From assembly GCA_003151895.1 (NCBI GenBank), contig PLYX01000136.1, forward strand, positions 1 to 13,462: a stretch of DNA of 13,462 nucleotides. The letters run 5' to 3'. The notes under the pieces were generated by a model. That model ran no database searches. It was not told the origin of the DNA and worked only from the letters and a program-made list of their open reading frames with translations. The DNA is from Solirubrobacterales bacterium. Lineage in GTDB: Bacteria > Actinomycetota > Thermoleophilia > Solirubrobacterales > Solirubrobacteraceae. Shown in pieces: positions 6,502 to 13,462 of the stretch. Numbering within the stretch: position 1 is the first letter of the stretch; each line of letters starts with the position of its first letter. A program made the position numbers and the translations under genes.

Positions 6502-8147
6502 GTAGGAACCAAAAATCAAAACCCTCACTGACCGAGCGTCCTGCCTGGGGCGAGCTGACCCACCACCACCGCGCGGTCGCCGCCATGTCCCTACGCGAGC
6601 TGTTCGCGGCCGACCCCACACGTGGAGAGCGGCTGACAGCGGAGGGCGCCGGCCTCTACCTCGACTACTCCAAGAACCGGATCACCGACGAGACCGTTCG
6701 CCTACTCATGGACCTCGCCGAGCAGTCCGGGCTCTCAGCGCGCATGGAGGCGATGTTCGCCGGCGAGCGCATCAACGTCTCCGAGGACCGACCCGTCCTG
6801 CACATCGCTCTGCGCATGCCCCGCGGCGCCTCGCTCCCGCTCGACGGTGTCGACGTGGTGCGCGAGGTTCACGCGGTGCTCGACCGCATGGCCGCCTTCA
6901 GCGACCAAGTCCGTTCCGGCGAGTGGACCGGTCACACCGGCAAGCCGATCTCAAGCGTCGTCAACATCGGCATCGGCGGATCCGATCTCGGACCGGTGAT
7001 GGCCTATGAGGGACTGCGCCACTACACCCGCCGTGAGATGACCTTCCGGTTCGTCTCGAACGTGGACGCCACCGACTTCGTGGAGGCCACCCGCGACCTC
7101 GACCCCGCCCAGACGCTCTTCATCGTCTCATCGAAGACCTTCACGACGCTCGAGACGATGACCAACGCCCGCTCGGCGCGTCAGTGGTCGCTCGCCGCGC
7201 TCGGCGACGAGGCGGCGGTCGCCAAGCACTTCGTCGCCGTCTCCACCAACGCCCAAGCGGTCGCCGAGTTCGGCATCGACACTGACAACATGTTCGGCTT
7301 CTGGGACTGGGTCGGGGGGCGCTACTCGATGGACTCCGCGATCGGCCTCTCCACGATGCTCGCGGTCGGACCGGCCCGCTTCCACGAGCTGCTCGCCGGC
7401 TTCCACGCGATGGACGAGCACTTTCGCACCACCCCCTTCGAGCGCAACCTGCCCGTGCTGATGGGGTTGCTCGCGGTTTGGTACCGCAACTTCTTCGGGT
7501 CGCAGTCCGTCGGGGTCATGCCCTACAGCCAGTACCTCAAGCGCTTTCCCGCCTACCTGCAACAACTCGCGATGGAGTCCAACGGCAAGCACGTCACCCT
7601 CGACGGCTTGCCTGTCGATTATGAGACGGGGTCGATCTACTGGGGCGAGCCGGGCACGAACGGCCAGCACTCCTTCTATCAACTCATCCATCAGGGCACC
7701 CAGCTCATTCCAGTGGACCTGATCGGCTTCGCGCGCACGCTCAACCCTTTGCGCAATCACCACGACCTGCTCATGTCCAACGTCTTCGCGCAAGCCGAGG
7801 CGCTCGCGTTCGGCAGGACGGCCGAGGAGGTGCGCGCCGAGGGCGCCCCCGACGCCGTCGTCCCCCACCGCGTGATGGAGGGAAACCGGCCGACGAACGT
7901 GCTGCTCGCCGAGCAGCTCACCCCCCATGCGCTCGGAGCGCTTGTGGCCCTCTACGAGCACAGCGTCTTCACGCAAGGCGCCATCTGGAGCATCGACTCG
8001 TTCGATCAGTGGGGTGTGGAGCTCGGCAAGGCGCTCGCCAAGCGCATCATCCCGGAGCTCGAAAGCGACGTGGAGCCGTCGCTGTACCACGACAGCTCCA
8101 CCAACACGCTCATCCGCCGCTACCGGGCGATGCGCCGCGGCTCGTGA
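6498..8147 (+). CDS. pgi: Glucose-6-phosphate isomerase
   Basis: This cytosolic enzyme interconverts glucose 6-phosphate and fructose 6-phosphate, linking glycolysis, gluconeogenesis and the pentose phosphate pathway. The product is 549 residues, the same length as the E. coli enzyme, and colinear with it. Visible motifs are the sugar-phosphate-binding NIGIGGSDLGP (156-166) and SSKTFTT (211-217), the signature WVGGRYSMDSAIGLS (271-285), and the C-terminal signature FDQWGVELGK (502-511). Catalytic residues correspond to Glu360 (AMESNGK), His391 (GQHSFYQLIHQGT) and Lys511. The ATG at 6498 overlaps the permease stop by 4 nt and its own stop overlaps pgl by 4 nt, so all three genes are probably translated from one mRNA with reinitiation. 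It appears intact and unremarkable in itself. Confidence 0.97.
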   Translation: MSRNQKSKPSLTERPAWGELTHHHRAVAAMSLRELFAADPTRGERLTAEGAGLYLDYSKNRITDETVRLLMDLAEQSGLSARMEAMFAGERINVSEDRPVLHIALRMPRGASLPLDGVDVVREVHAVLDRMAAFSDQVRSGEWTGHTGKPISSVVNIGIGGSDLGPVMAYEGLRHYTRREMTFRFVSNVDATDFVEATRDLDPAQTLFIVSSKTFTTLETMTNARSARQWSLAALGDEAAVAKHFVAVSTNAQAVAEFGIDTDNMFGFWDWVGGRYSMDSAIGLSTMLAVGPARFHELLAGFHAMDEHFRTTPFERNLPVLMGLLAVWYRNFFGSQSVGVMPYSQYLKRFPAYLQQLAMESNGKHVTLDGLPVDYETGSIYWGEPGTNGQHSFYQLIHQGTQLIPVDLIGFARTLNPLRNHHDLLMSNVFAQAEALAFGRTAEEVRAEGAPDAVVPHRVMEGNRPTNVLLAEQLTPHALGALVALYEHSVFTQGAIWSIDSFDQWGVELGKALAKRIIPELESDVEPSLYHDSSTNTLIRRYRAMRRGS

Positions 8148-8815
8148 TCGACACTCCGCGGATCGAGATTTTCCGCGACCCGGCTGCCGTGGCGCAACGC
8201 GCCGCGGAGGTCGTGGCCGAGCACGCATGCACCGCGGTGGCGGAGCGCGGCGCGTTCACGTTCGCCGTCAGCGGCGGTCGCACGCCCTGGGCCATGTTCG
8301 CCGAGCTGGCGCGCGAAGACTTCCCCTGGAGTCAAACCGCGATCTACCAGGTCGACGAGCGCGTGGCCCCCGCGGGTGACCCGAACCGCAACCTCACCCA
8401 CCTGCAGGAGAGCCTTCCGGCCTCCGCGCTCAGCTGTGTTCGGGCGATGCCCGTCGAGGACGCCGATCTCGACGGCGCAGCAGACCTCTACGCACGCTCG
8501 TTGCCCGACCGCTTCGACCTGATCCATCTCGGCCTCGGCCCCGACGGTCACACGGCGTCGCTGGTTCCCGGCGATCCTGTGCTCGACGTCGCCGACCGCG
8601 ACGTTGCCCTCACCCGGACCTATATGGGCCATCGCCGCATGACCATCACCTACCCGGTCATCGACCGAGCGCGAGCGCTGCTCTGGCTCGTCACCGGCTC
8701 TGACAAGCTCGACGCGCTCCGTCGCCTGCGCGAAGGAGACGATTCGATCCCGGCCGGACGTGTCGAGTCGGGCCAAGCGCTGGTCCTCGCCGACACAGCG
8801 GCCGCCGGTCACTGA
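8144..8815 (+). CDS. pgl: 6-phosphogluconolactonase
   Basis: This cytosolic enzyme hydrolyses 6-phosphogluconolactone to 6-phosphogluconate, the second step of the oxidative pentose phosphate pathway. The 223-residue product is slightly short for the SOL/DevB-type family (usually about 230-270). It has the family motifs SGGRTP (43-48), YQVDER (68-73), GLGPDGHTASLVPG (130-143) and RRMTITYPVI (164-173). The GTG at 8144 overlaps the pgi stop as GTGA and is followed at once by the conserved N-terminus; in-frame codons further upstream would run deep into pgi. No glucose-6-phosphate dehydrogenase gene is adjacent, so the first step must be encoded elsewhere. Confidence 0.93.
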   Translation: MIDTPRIEIFRDPAAVAQRAAEVVAEHACTAVAERGAFTFAVSGGRTPWAMFAELAREDFPWSQTAIYQVDERVAPAGDPNRNLTHLQESLPASALSCVRAMPVEDADLDGAADLYARSLPDRFDLIHLGLGPDGHTASLVPGDPVLDVADRDVALTRTYMGHRRMTITYPVIDRARALLWLVTGSDKLDALRRLREGDDSIPAGRVESGQALVLADTAAAGH

Positions 8816-8832
8816 CGCCCCTGTCGGGGGCG
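8816..8832 (+). terminator. GC hairpin between convergent pgl and threonine synthase genes
   Basis: A 6-bp stem CGCCCC/GGGGCG with a 5-nt loop starts immediately after the pgl stop. It lies in the 37-bp gap between convergent genes. It lacks a T-tract on either strand, so its termination strength is doubtful; no better candidate exists in the gap. Confidence 0.4.
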
Positions 8833-8852
8833 GGGCTTCGGCAGGTTGGCGT

Positions 8853-10175
8853 TTAAGCGGGCAGCGGCTGGGCCGCGGAGGCCGCCTGCTCGTGTTGGAA
8901 GTCGCTCAGCACCGACAGCATCGACTCAGAGTCGCACTCCACCATCGAGGGCCACGGCTTCGGGGGGTGGTCGTCGAGCGTCTTCAGTCCGTTACCCGTG
9001 ATGATCGCCACCACCACAGCATCGGGGTCGAGTTCGCCCGCCTCGGCCAGCTTCTTCAGCACCGCAACCGTCGTGCCGCCGGCCGGCTCGGTCAAGATCC
9101 CCTCCGTGACGGCGAGCAGGTCGATGCCCGCGAAGATCTCCTCGTCGCTTGCCGACGCGGCGCTCCCGCCGCGCGAGCGCACCGCCTCGATCACCAGGTA
9201 ACCGTCGCCCGGGGAGCCGATCGCCAGCGAGTGAGCAGCCGTGGTCGGCGTGCACGGGTGAATCTCCGACTCGTGGGCGATGATGGCGCTCGCTATCGGC
9301 GAGCACCCGTCCGGCTGGGCGATGTGCATCTTCGTGGACTTCGTCTGCGCCAAGCCCACTGTTTCCAACTCGACGAGTCCCTTGTGCAGGCGCGAGGACA
9401 GCGTCCCGCCGGCAGTCGCGGAGACGATGTGATCCGGCGCGTTCCAACCGAGCTGCTCGACGATCTCGAAAGCCATCGTCTTGGCGCCCTCCGCGTAGAA
9501 CGGGCGCAATGTGATGTTCGCGAACTCCAGCCCGCTCGCCGCCGCCACCTTGCGGCACTCGCGGTTGGCTTCGTCGTAATTGCCCGACACCTGGCACACC
9601 CTCGCGCCGAGCGCGCGGCAAGCGCGCGCCTTGGTCTGCTCCAAGCGGTTGGGGTAGAACACGTACGGAGTCACTCCCGCCTTCGCCGCGAGCGACGCCA
9701 CCGCTGTGCCCACGTTGCCGGTCGACACGCATCCGATCTCGCTCTTGCCGAGCTCGAGCAGGCGCGCGATCGCGGTCGCCACCACCCTGTCCTTGTAGGA
9801 GAGGCTCGGACGACACGTGCTGTCGTCCTTCACATACAGTTTTCTCAAACCCAGCTCGGCTCCCAAGCGGTTCGCCGGGATCAGGGGGGTCAAGCCGGAG
9901 AACTGGCCCACCTGTGCCTGTGCGTGCGAGCCGCGGATCGGCAGCAGCTCCGACAATCGCCAGATGTTCTCGGGACGCTCCGACATCGGCAGCTCCCGCA
10001 GGCGACTCGCCGCGAGGTCGTAGTCGTAGGCGACGTCGAGGCACTTGCCGCAAGTTGGGCAGAACGCCTCCATGTCGGTGATCGGCAACTTCACGTCACA
10101 TTTCTGACACACCAGTTCCGTCACGCACGAGCGCGTCGTCTCATTCTCCTCTGTGCGATCTCCCGCAGTGCTCAT
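8853..10175 (-). CDS. thrC: Threonine-synthase-family PLP enzyme with N-terminal zinc ribbon
   Basis: This 440-residue fold-type II PLP enzyme, by family, converts O-phospho-L-homoserine to threonine. Residues 23-42 form a CxxC...CxxC zinc-ribbon-like head (Cys23, 26, 39, 42). The PLP lysine is Lys128 in PSLSYKDR, where classical enzymes read TGSFKDR. STGNVGTAVASL (151-162) corresponds to the substrate-side Asn loop, TAGGT (254-258) to the phosphate-cradle glycine loop, and EGILTEPAG (358-366) and TGNGLK (393-398) to conserved C-terminal motifs. A roughly 40-residue tail follows. The ATG at 10175 has a strong Shine-Dalgarno. It lies 47 nt downstream of the synthetase homologue, probably as one operon. 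Threonine synthase is the best call, but the altered motifs and partner leave room for a related lyase/synthase; hom and thrB are not next to it. Confidence 0.82.
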   Translation of the reverse strand: MSTAGDRTEENETTRSCVTELVCQKCDVKLPITDMEAFCPTCGKCLDVAYDYDLAASRLRELPMSERPENIWRLSELLPIRGSHAQAQVGQFSGLTPLIPANRLGAELGLRKLYVKDDSTCRPSLSYKDRVVATAIARLLELGKSEIGCVSTGNVGTAVASLAAKAGVTPYVFYPNRLEQTKARACRALGARVCQVSGNYDEANRECRKVAAASGLEFANITLRPFYAEGAKTMAFEIVEQLGWNAPDHIVSATAGGTLSSRLHKGLVELETVGLAQTKSTKMHIAQPDGCSPIASAIIAHESEIHPCTPTTAAHSLAIGSPGDGYLVIEAVRSRGGSAASASDEEIFAGIDLLAVTEGILTEPAGGTTVAVLKKLAEAGELDPDAVVVAIITGNGLKTLDDHPPKPWPSMVECDSESMLSVLSDFQHEQAASAAQPLPA

Positions 10176-10184
10176 CCGGTCTCA

Positions 10185-10193
10185 CCCCTTCCT
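10185..10193 (-). promoter_or_regulatory. Strong ribosome binding site of the threonine synthase gene
   Basis: Read on the minus strand, AGGAAGGGG lies 9 nt before the ATG at 10175. It is the clearest Shine-Dalgarno among the minus-strand genes here and fixes the start. It suggests independent, efficient translation of the second gene of the pair. Confidence 0.7.
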
Positions 10194-10222
10194 TTCAAGT
10201 TCGATGGTAAACGGTGTGATGG

Positions 10223-12514
10223 TCATCGTGAAACGAGCTCTCCCGCGGGCCATGACGTGTCGATCTCACTCGTCCCGGGCGGCAGCGACGCGATCAGCAG
10301 CTCCTCCGCGATGTGCGGGGCGAACGGGATCAGCACGCGAGCCAGCATTGCAAGCGCGGCGATCAACGCCTCGCGATCCTCCGCACACAGCGACCCGCGC
10401 TTTGCGATCACACGCTTCTCGTAGTCGCGGATCCGGTCGAACAACCGCATCACGTTGCGTACAGCGCTGTGCATCTCGAGCTCTCCTAGGTCCTCGGTGA
10501 TCTTCTCGACAGCGGTCTCACACCATTGCTCGAGCCGCTTGCGCAGGTGCTCGGTCTTGTCGGCGCCCATCTCCGTCGCGGTCTGCTCGGCCTCCGCGGA
10601 CGATCCGTTCGCGCCGCCCGACTCGGTTGCAGCCGCGGAATCGAGGGCGAAGCGGGCCTGCGAGTAGTCCCACAGCTGTTTGAGGAACCGCCGGCAGCGC
10701 TGCACCGCGCTGTCGCTCCAGTTCAAAGATCGCTGAGGCCGTGCGGCATAGAGCACGGCCAGCCGGATCGTGTCGGCCCCATGACGCTCGATCAGCTCGT
10801 CCGGATCGACCACGTTGCCGAGGTGCTTGCTCATCTTGCGCCCGTCGGAGATCACCATCTCGTGGAACAGGCAGCCCGCGAAGGGCTCGCCGTCCTCGAG
10901 GAACTCGAGCGGGCCGATGTCGCGCAACGCCTTCGTCACGGTGCGCTGGTCGAACACGAAGTTGCCGCTGTCCGAGCCCGCCACCACTCGCTCCGACGGC
11001 AGCCACGCGCGCAGATCCTCGAGTGCGAGGATGTGCTCCAACGTCTGCTCGCGCTCCCGTGAGGGCACGCACACGGGGATCCACAGCCATAGGGCATCGA
11101 AGTGACAGTCCAGTGTGTCCGTCTCTCGTCTCGCGCTCCCGCCGCACTCAGGGCAGGTGGTCTCGACGAAGTCGGCTCGCTCGGCCAGCGGGTTGCCGGC
11201 GCCCGTCGGCTTCACGTCGAGCGGCAGGATCACGGGCAGCTGCTCGCGCGGGACCGGCGCCGTCCCGCACTTCTCGCAGTACACGATCGGGATCGGCGTG
11301 CCCCAAGAACGTTGTCTTGAGATCGTGAAGTCGTTGGCGCGGTAGCGCACGGCGGCGCGACTCGGCACGGTCTGCGACGCCGTCGAACCCTCTGGCGCAG
11401 GCTGGTCGGGGGGGGTCTGGAACACCCTCGCGGGCGCAAGCAGGCGCTCGGCGATCACCGCGTCGGTGCGGTCGTGCTCGGGGATCCCCAGCACGGCGGT
11501 GGCGCCGAAGCGTCCGTCCACCATCGGGGAGACGATCACCGGCAACGGATCGCCGCCGGTGGGGGAGGACAGCGTTCGGCCCGTGTCGATCAGCGGCATC
11601 GCATCCGCCTCGCGAGCGCTGCGCTCCAGGCCACCCGAGCGCAACTCCTCGAGGCGCTCATGCACCTCGGCGTCCCCCGCCCACCGCTCGACCTCCGGGT
11701 GCTTTGGGGAGATGGCCACGAAGCGGGCCAGCTCGAGCGCGCCTGAGTGGGGGGTGAACACGGTCAGCGTGGCCCCGTCCTCGGCGCACAGATCGAGCTC
11801 GACCCCATCCACACGGCCGAGCACGAAGCGTTGGGAGGCGAGCGCGTTCTCATCCCACATCCCGCTCGCGGCGAGCTCGGAAAGGCGCCGGTCGTTCTCC
11901 TCGACGTAGGCGCTTATCCGCAAATACCATTGTGGGCGCTGGATCAACCGGACGGGGTCGTGGCAACGCCAGCACGTGCCATTCTCAACCTGAATCGTCG
12001 CGAGCGTGGTCTGACACGTATCGCACCAGTCGACGCTTCCGGTCCCGCGGTACACCAAACCGGCGTCCAGCAGAGTCAGGAACAACCACTGCGACCAGCG
12101 GTACATAACCGCGTCAGAGCTCATGAACGTGCGCTCCCAGTCAAACGAGAATCCGAGTCGCCGCAGCTGGCCGATCATGTGCTGCGCACAGCGATCCACC
12201 CACGCGCTCGGAGACTCTTTGCCGGCGATCGCGCCAAGCTCGGCGGGCAGACCGAACGAGTCGAAGCCGAACGCGAACAGCACCTCCTCGCCGCGCGCCC
12301 TGCAGAAGCGGGCATAGGCGTCGCCGATCGAATAGCTGCGGACGTGCCCGATGTGGATGTTCCCCGAGGTGAACGGCGCCGAGGGCTTTATGTACTTACG
12401 CGGCCGATCGCCGGCTATGTCCGGGGTCCGGAAGGCGCCCTGCTCATGCCAGGCATGCTGGCGGCGAGCCTCGATCGTCTGCGGGTCATAGCTGGGGATA
12501 GTGCCGTCGCTCAT
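10223..12514 (-). CDS. Divergent leucyl-tRNA synthetase homologue (class I aaRS)
   Basis: This 763-residue class I synthetase is closest to LeuRS. It has the HIGH motif at 54-57, FGFDSFGLPAE (82-92), a CxxC...CxxC zinc module at 164-184 (WCDTC, CWRC), SRQRSWGTPIPI (399-410), a second zinc pair (413-416, 454-457) and KMSKH (560-564) in place of KMSKS. Canonical bacterial LeuRS has about 800-870 residues. Differences are pronounced. The threonine-rich editing motif TTRPDT is replaced by TPHSGAL (254-260), although HDRTD (347-351) keeps both editing aspartates. The leucine-pocket stretch GGIEHA is replaced by AGSDSG. A Ser/Ala/Glu-rich insert sits at about 624-655. The protein stops after the anticodon-binding domain, so the C-terminal tRNA-contacting domain is missing. 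It is either the cell's reduced LeuRS or, more likely, a specialised paralogue. A TATGCT -10-like box (12528-12523, minus strand) suggests a near-leaderless start. Confidence 0.8.
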   Translation of the reverse strand: MSDGTIPSYDPQTIEARRQHAWHEQGAFRTPDIAGDRPRKYIKPSAPFTSGNIHIGHVRSYSIGDAYARFCRARGEEVLFAFGFDSFGLPAELGAIAGKESPSAWVDRCAQHMIGQLRRLGFSFDWERTFMSSDAVMYRWSQWLFLTLLDAGLVYRGTGSVDWCDTCQTTLATIQVENGTCWRCHDPVRLIQRPQWYLRISAYVEENDRRLSELAASGMWDENALASQRFVLGRVDGVELDLCAEDGATLTVFTPHSGALELARFVAISPKHPEVERWAGDAEVHERLEELRSGGLERSAREADAMPLIDTGRTLSSPTGGDPLPVIVSPMVDGRFGATAVLGIPEHDRTDAVIAERLLAPARVFQTPPDQPAPEGSTASQTVPSRAAVRYRANDFTISRQRSWGTPIPIVYCEKCGTAPVPREQLPVILPLDVKPTGAGNPLAERADFVETTCPECGGSARRETDTLDCHFDALWLWIPVCVPSREREQTLEHILALEDLRAWLPSERVVAGSDSGNFVFDQRTVTKALRDIGPLEFLEDGEPFAGCLFHEMVISDGRKMSKHLGNVVDPDELIERHGADTIRLAVLYAARPQRSLNWSDSAVQRCRRFLKQLWDYSQARFALDSAAATESGGANGSSAEAEQTATEMGADKTEHLRKRLEQWCETAVEKITEDLGELEMHSAVRNVMRLFDRIRDYEKRVIAKRGSLCAEDREALIAALAMLARVLIPFAPHIAEELLIASLPPGTSEIDTSWPAGELVSR

Positions 12515-12538
12515 CTCGATCGAGCATACCCAAGGGCA

Positions 12539-12587
12539 TTTGGCCCCGTGCGACCGTTGCTATCCTCGTCCGCACCGACTGCGAGGA
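12539..12587 (+). promoter_or_regulatory. Putative promoter and ribosome binding site of the guaB3 gene
   Basis: A -10-like TATCCT lies at 12561-12566. A weak -35-like TTTGGC (12539-12544) is 16 bp upstream. GAGGA at 12583-12587 is 7 nt before the ATG at 12595 and is a convincing Shine-Dalgarno. The 80-bp intergenic region also serves the divergent synthetase gene, so the two may share control. Confidence 0.45.
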
Positions 12588-12594
12588 TTCTTCG

Positions 12595-13462
12595 ATGGAA
12601 GTAGAGATTGGACGCGGCAAGCAGGGTCGCCGCGCATACGGCTTCGATGACATCGCGATCGTGCCCTCCAGGCGCACACGCGACCCCGACGACATCGACA
12701 TCTCCTGGAAGCTCGGTCCCTACCAGTTCGAGCTCCCGATGATGGCCTCGGCGATGGATGGCGTCGTATCGCCCGAGACGGCCGCCATAGTGGGAGGGCT
12801 CGGGGGCATTGCGGTACTCAACCTCGAGGGCATCTTCACCCGCTACGAGGACGCTGACGCACAGCTCGAGCGGATCGCGAAGCTGCCGAAGGATGTGGCC
12901 ACGCGCGAGATGCAGGAGATCTACAGCCAGCCGGTCATCCCCGAGCTGATCGCCCAGCGCATTCGCGAGATCAAGGAGCAGAAGGTTGTCGTTGCAGCCT
13001 CCCTGACGCCCCAGCGGGTGCTCGAGTACCACGAACTCGCGCTCGAGGCGGGACTGGACGTGCTCGTCATCCAGGGCACCGTGGTCTCCGGGGAACACGT
13101 CTCCACCGTCTCCGAGCCACTGAACCTGAAGGAGTTCATTCCCTCGCTGGACGTGCCCGTGGTTGTCGGCGGGTGCGCCTCCTACCAGACGGGCCTCCAC
13201 CTGATGCGCACCGGCGCCGCCGGCGTGCTCGTGGGCGTGGGACCGGGCGCCGCCTGCACCACTCGCGGCGTGCTCGGGATCGGCGTCCCGCAGGCCACAG
13301 CCATCGCGGACGTGGCCCACGCTCGCTCCACCCACATGCTCGAGACCGGCGACTACTGCCAGGTGATAGCCGACGGCGGCATGCGCAACGGCGGCGACGT
13401 CTCCAAGGCGATCGCGCTCGGCGCGGACGCGGTCATGATCGGCTCACCGCTCGCGCGCGCCT
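12595..13462 (+). CDS. guaB3: GuaB3-type IMP dehydrogenase family protein (partial, cut by window end)
   Basis: The first 289 codons are visible and the reading frame is open to the window edge, so there is no stop. The protein is a TIM-barrel member of the IMP dehydrogenase/GMP reductase family, acting in purine nucleotide metabolism in the cytosol. It starts with GRGKQGRRAYGFDDIAIVPS (6-25), carries ELPMMASAMDGVVSP (46-60), and has the catalytic loop GPGAACTTRGVLGIGVPQ (216-233) with Cys221, the thiolate nucleophile of the family. IADGGMRNGGDVSKAIALG is the nucleotide-phosphate-binding strand. No CBS pair interrupts the barrel, unlike typical GuaB, which with the N-terminal motif points to the GuaB3 subgroup found in actinobacteria. 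GuaB3 biochemistry is less settled than that of GuaB. The start is fixed by the ribosome binding site at 12583. Confidence 0.88.
   Translation, partial: MEVEIGRGKQGRRAYGFDDIAIVPSRRTRDPDDIDISWKLGPYQFELPMMASAMDGVVSPETAAIVGGLGGIAVLNLEGIFTRYEDADAQLERIAKLPKDVATREMQEIYSQPVIPELIAQRIREIKEQKVVVAASLTPQRVLEYHELALEAGLDVLVIQGTVVSGEHVSTVSEPLNLKEFIPSLDVPVVVGGCASYQTGLHLMRTGAAGVLVGVGPGAACTTRGVLGIGVPQATAIADVAHARSTHMLETGDYCQVIADGGMRNGGDVSKAIALGADAVMIGSPLARA

Noticed and set aside
8760..10424. 554-codon plus-strand open frame opposite the threonine synthase gene
   Set aside because: It is antisense to a well-supported PLP enzyme gene. Its composition (Arg/His/Ala-rich, no domain) is what high-GC antisense frames produce.
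12511..13335. 274-codon minus-strand frame opposite guaB3
   Set aside because: It is antisense to a clear IMP dehydrogenase family gene, and its own frame shows no family motifs.

Overview
The window is GC-rich with dense, often overlapping genes and GTG starts. It looks like an actinobacterial chromosome. The secreted protein built from SC-x5-C / CVAVD repeats followed by fibronectin-III-like and Ig-like domains resembles proteins I associate with Thermoleophilia (Solirubrobacter/Conexibacter relatives). That placement is by resemblance only; no rRNA gene is present to fix it.

Left part (1-1758), accessory in character: a perfect hairpin terminator (1-28), a good promoter that appears to give a leaderless transcript, and a two-gene toxin-antitoxin operon. 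The operon has an Xre/MbcA-type antitoxin with an extra N-terminal helical region, and a RES-domain NAD-degrading toxin; the two genes overlap by 4 nt. Downstream, on the minus strand, lies the C-terminal stump of a tyrosine recombinase, cut off at a cluster of inverted repeats. This suggests the scar of an old integrated element.

Middle (1759-5167), secreted proteins: a putative seven-bladed beta-propeller protein with FnIII-like and Ig-like domains overlaps by 20 nt a secreted GH27 glycoside hydrolase. The hydrolase keeps both catalytic aspartates but has an altered sugar-recognition motif. The pair probably binds and cleaves an extracellular glycan.

Next (5266-8815), a tightly overlapping operon: a metal-permease-like membrane protein with a C-terminal YHS domain, glucose-6-phosphate isomerase and 6-phosphogluconolactonase. 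The last two feed carbon between glycolysis and the oxidative pentose phosphate branch.

Right part: a minus-strand pair, a divergent leucyl-tRNA synthetase homologue followed by a threonine-synthase-family PLP enzyme, runs toward the pgi/pgl operon. The synthetase homologue lacks the standard editing motif, the usual leucine-pocket motif and the C-terminal tRNA-binding domain, so it is the best candidate here for a new function. Divergent from it across 80 bp starts a GuaB3-type IMP dehydrogenase family gene, cut by the window end.
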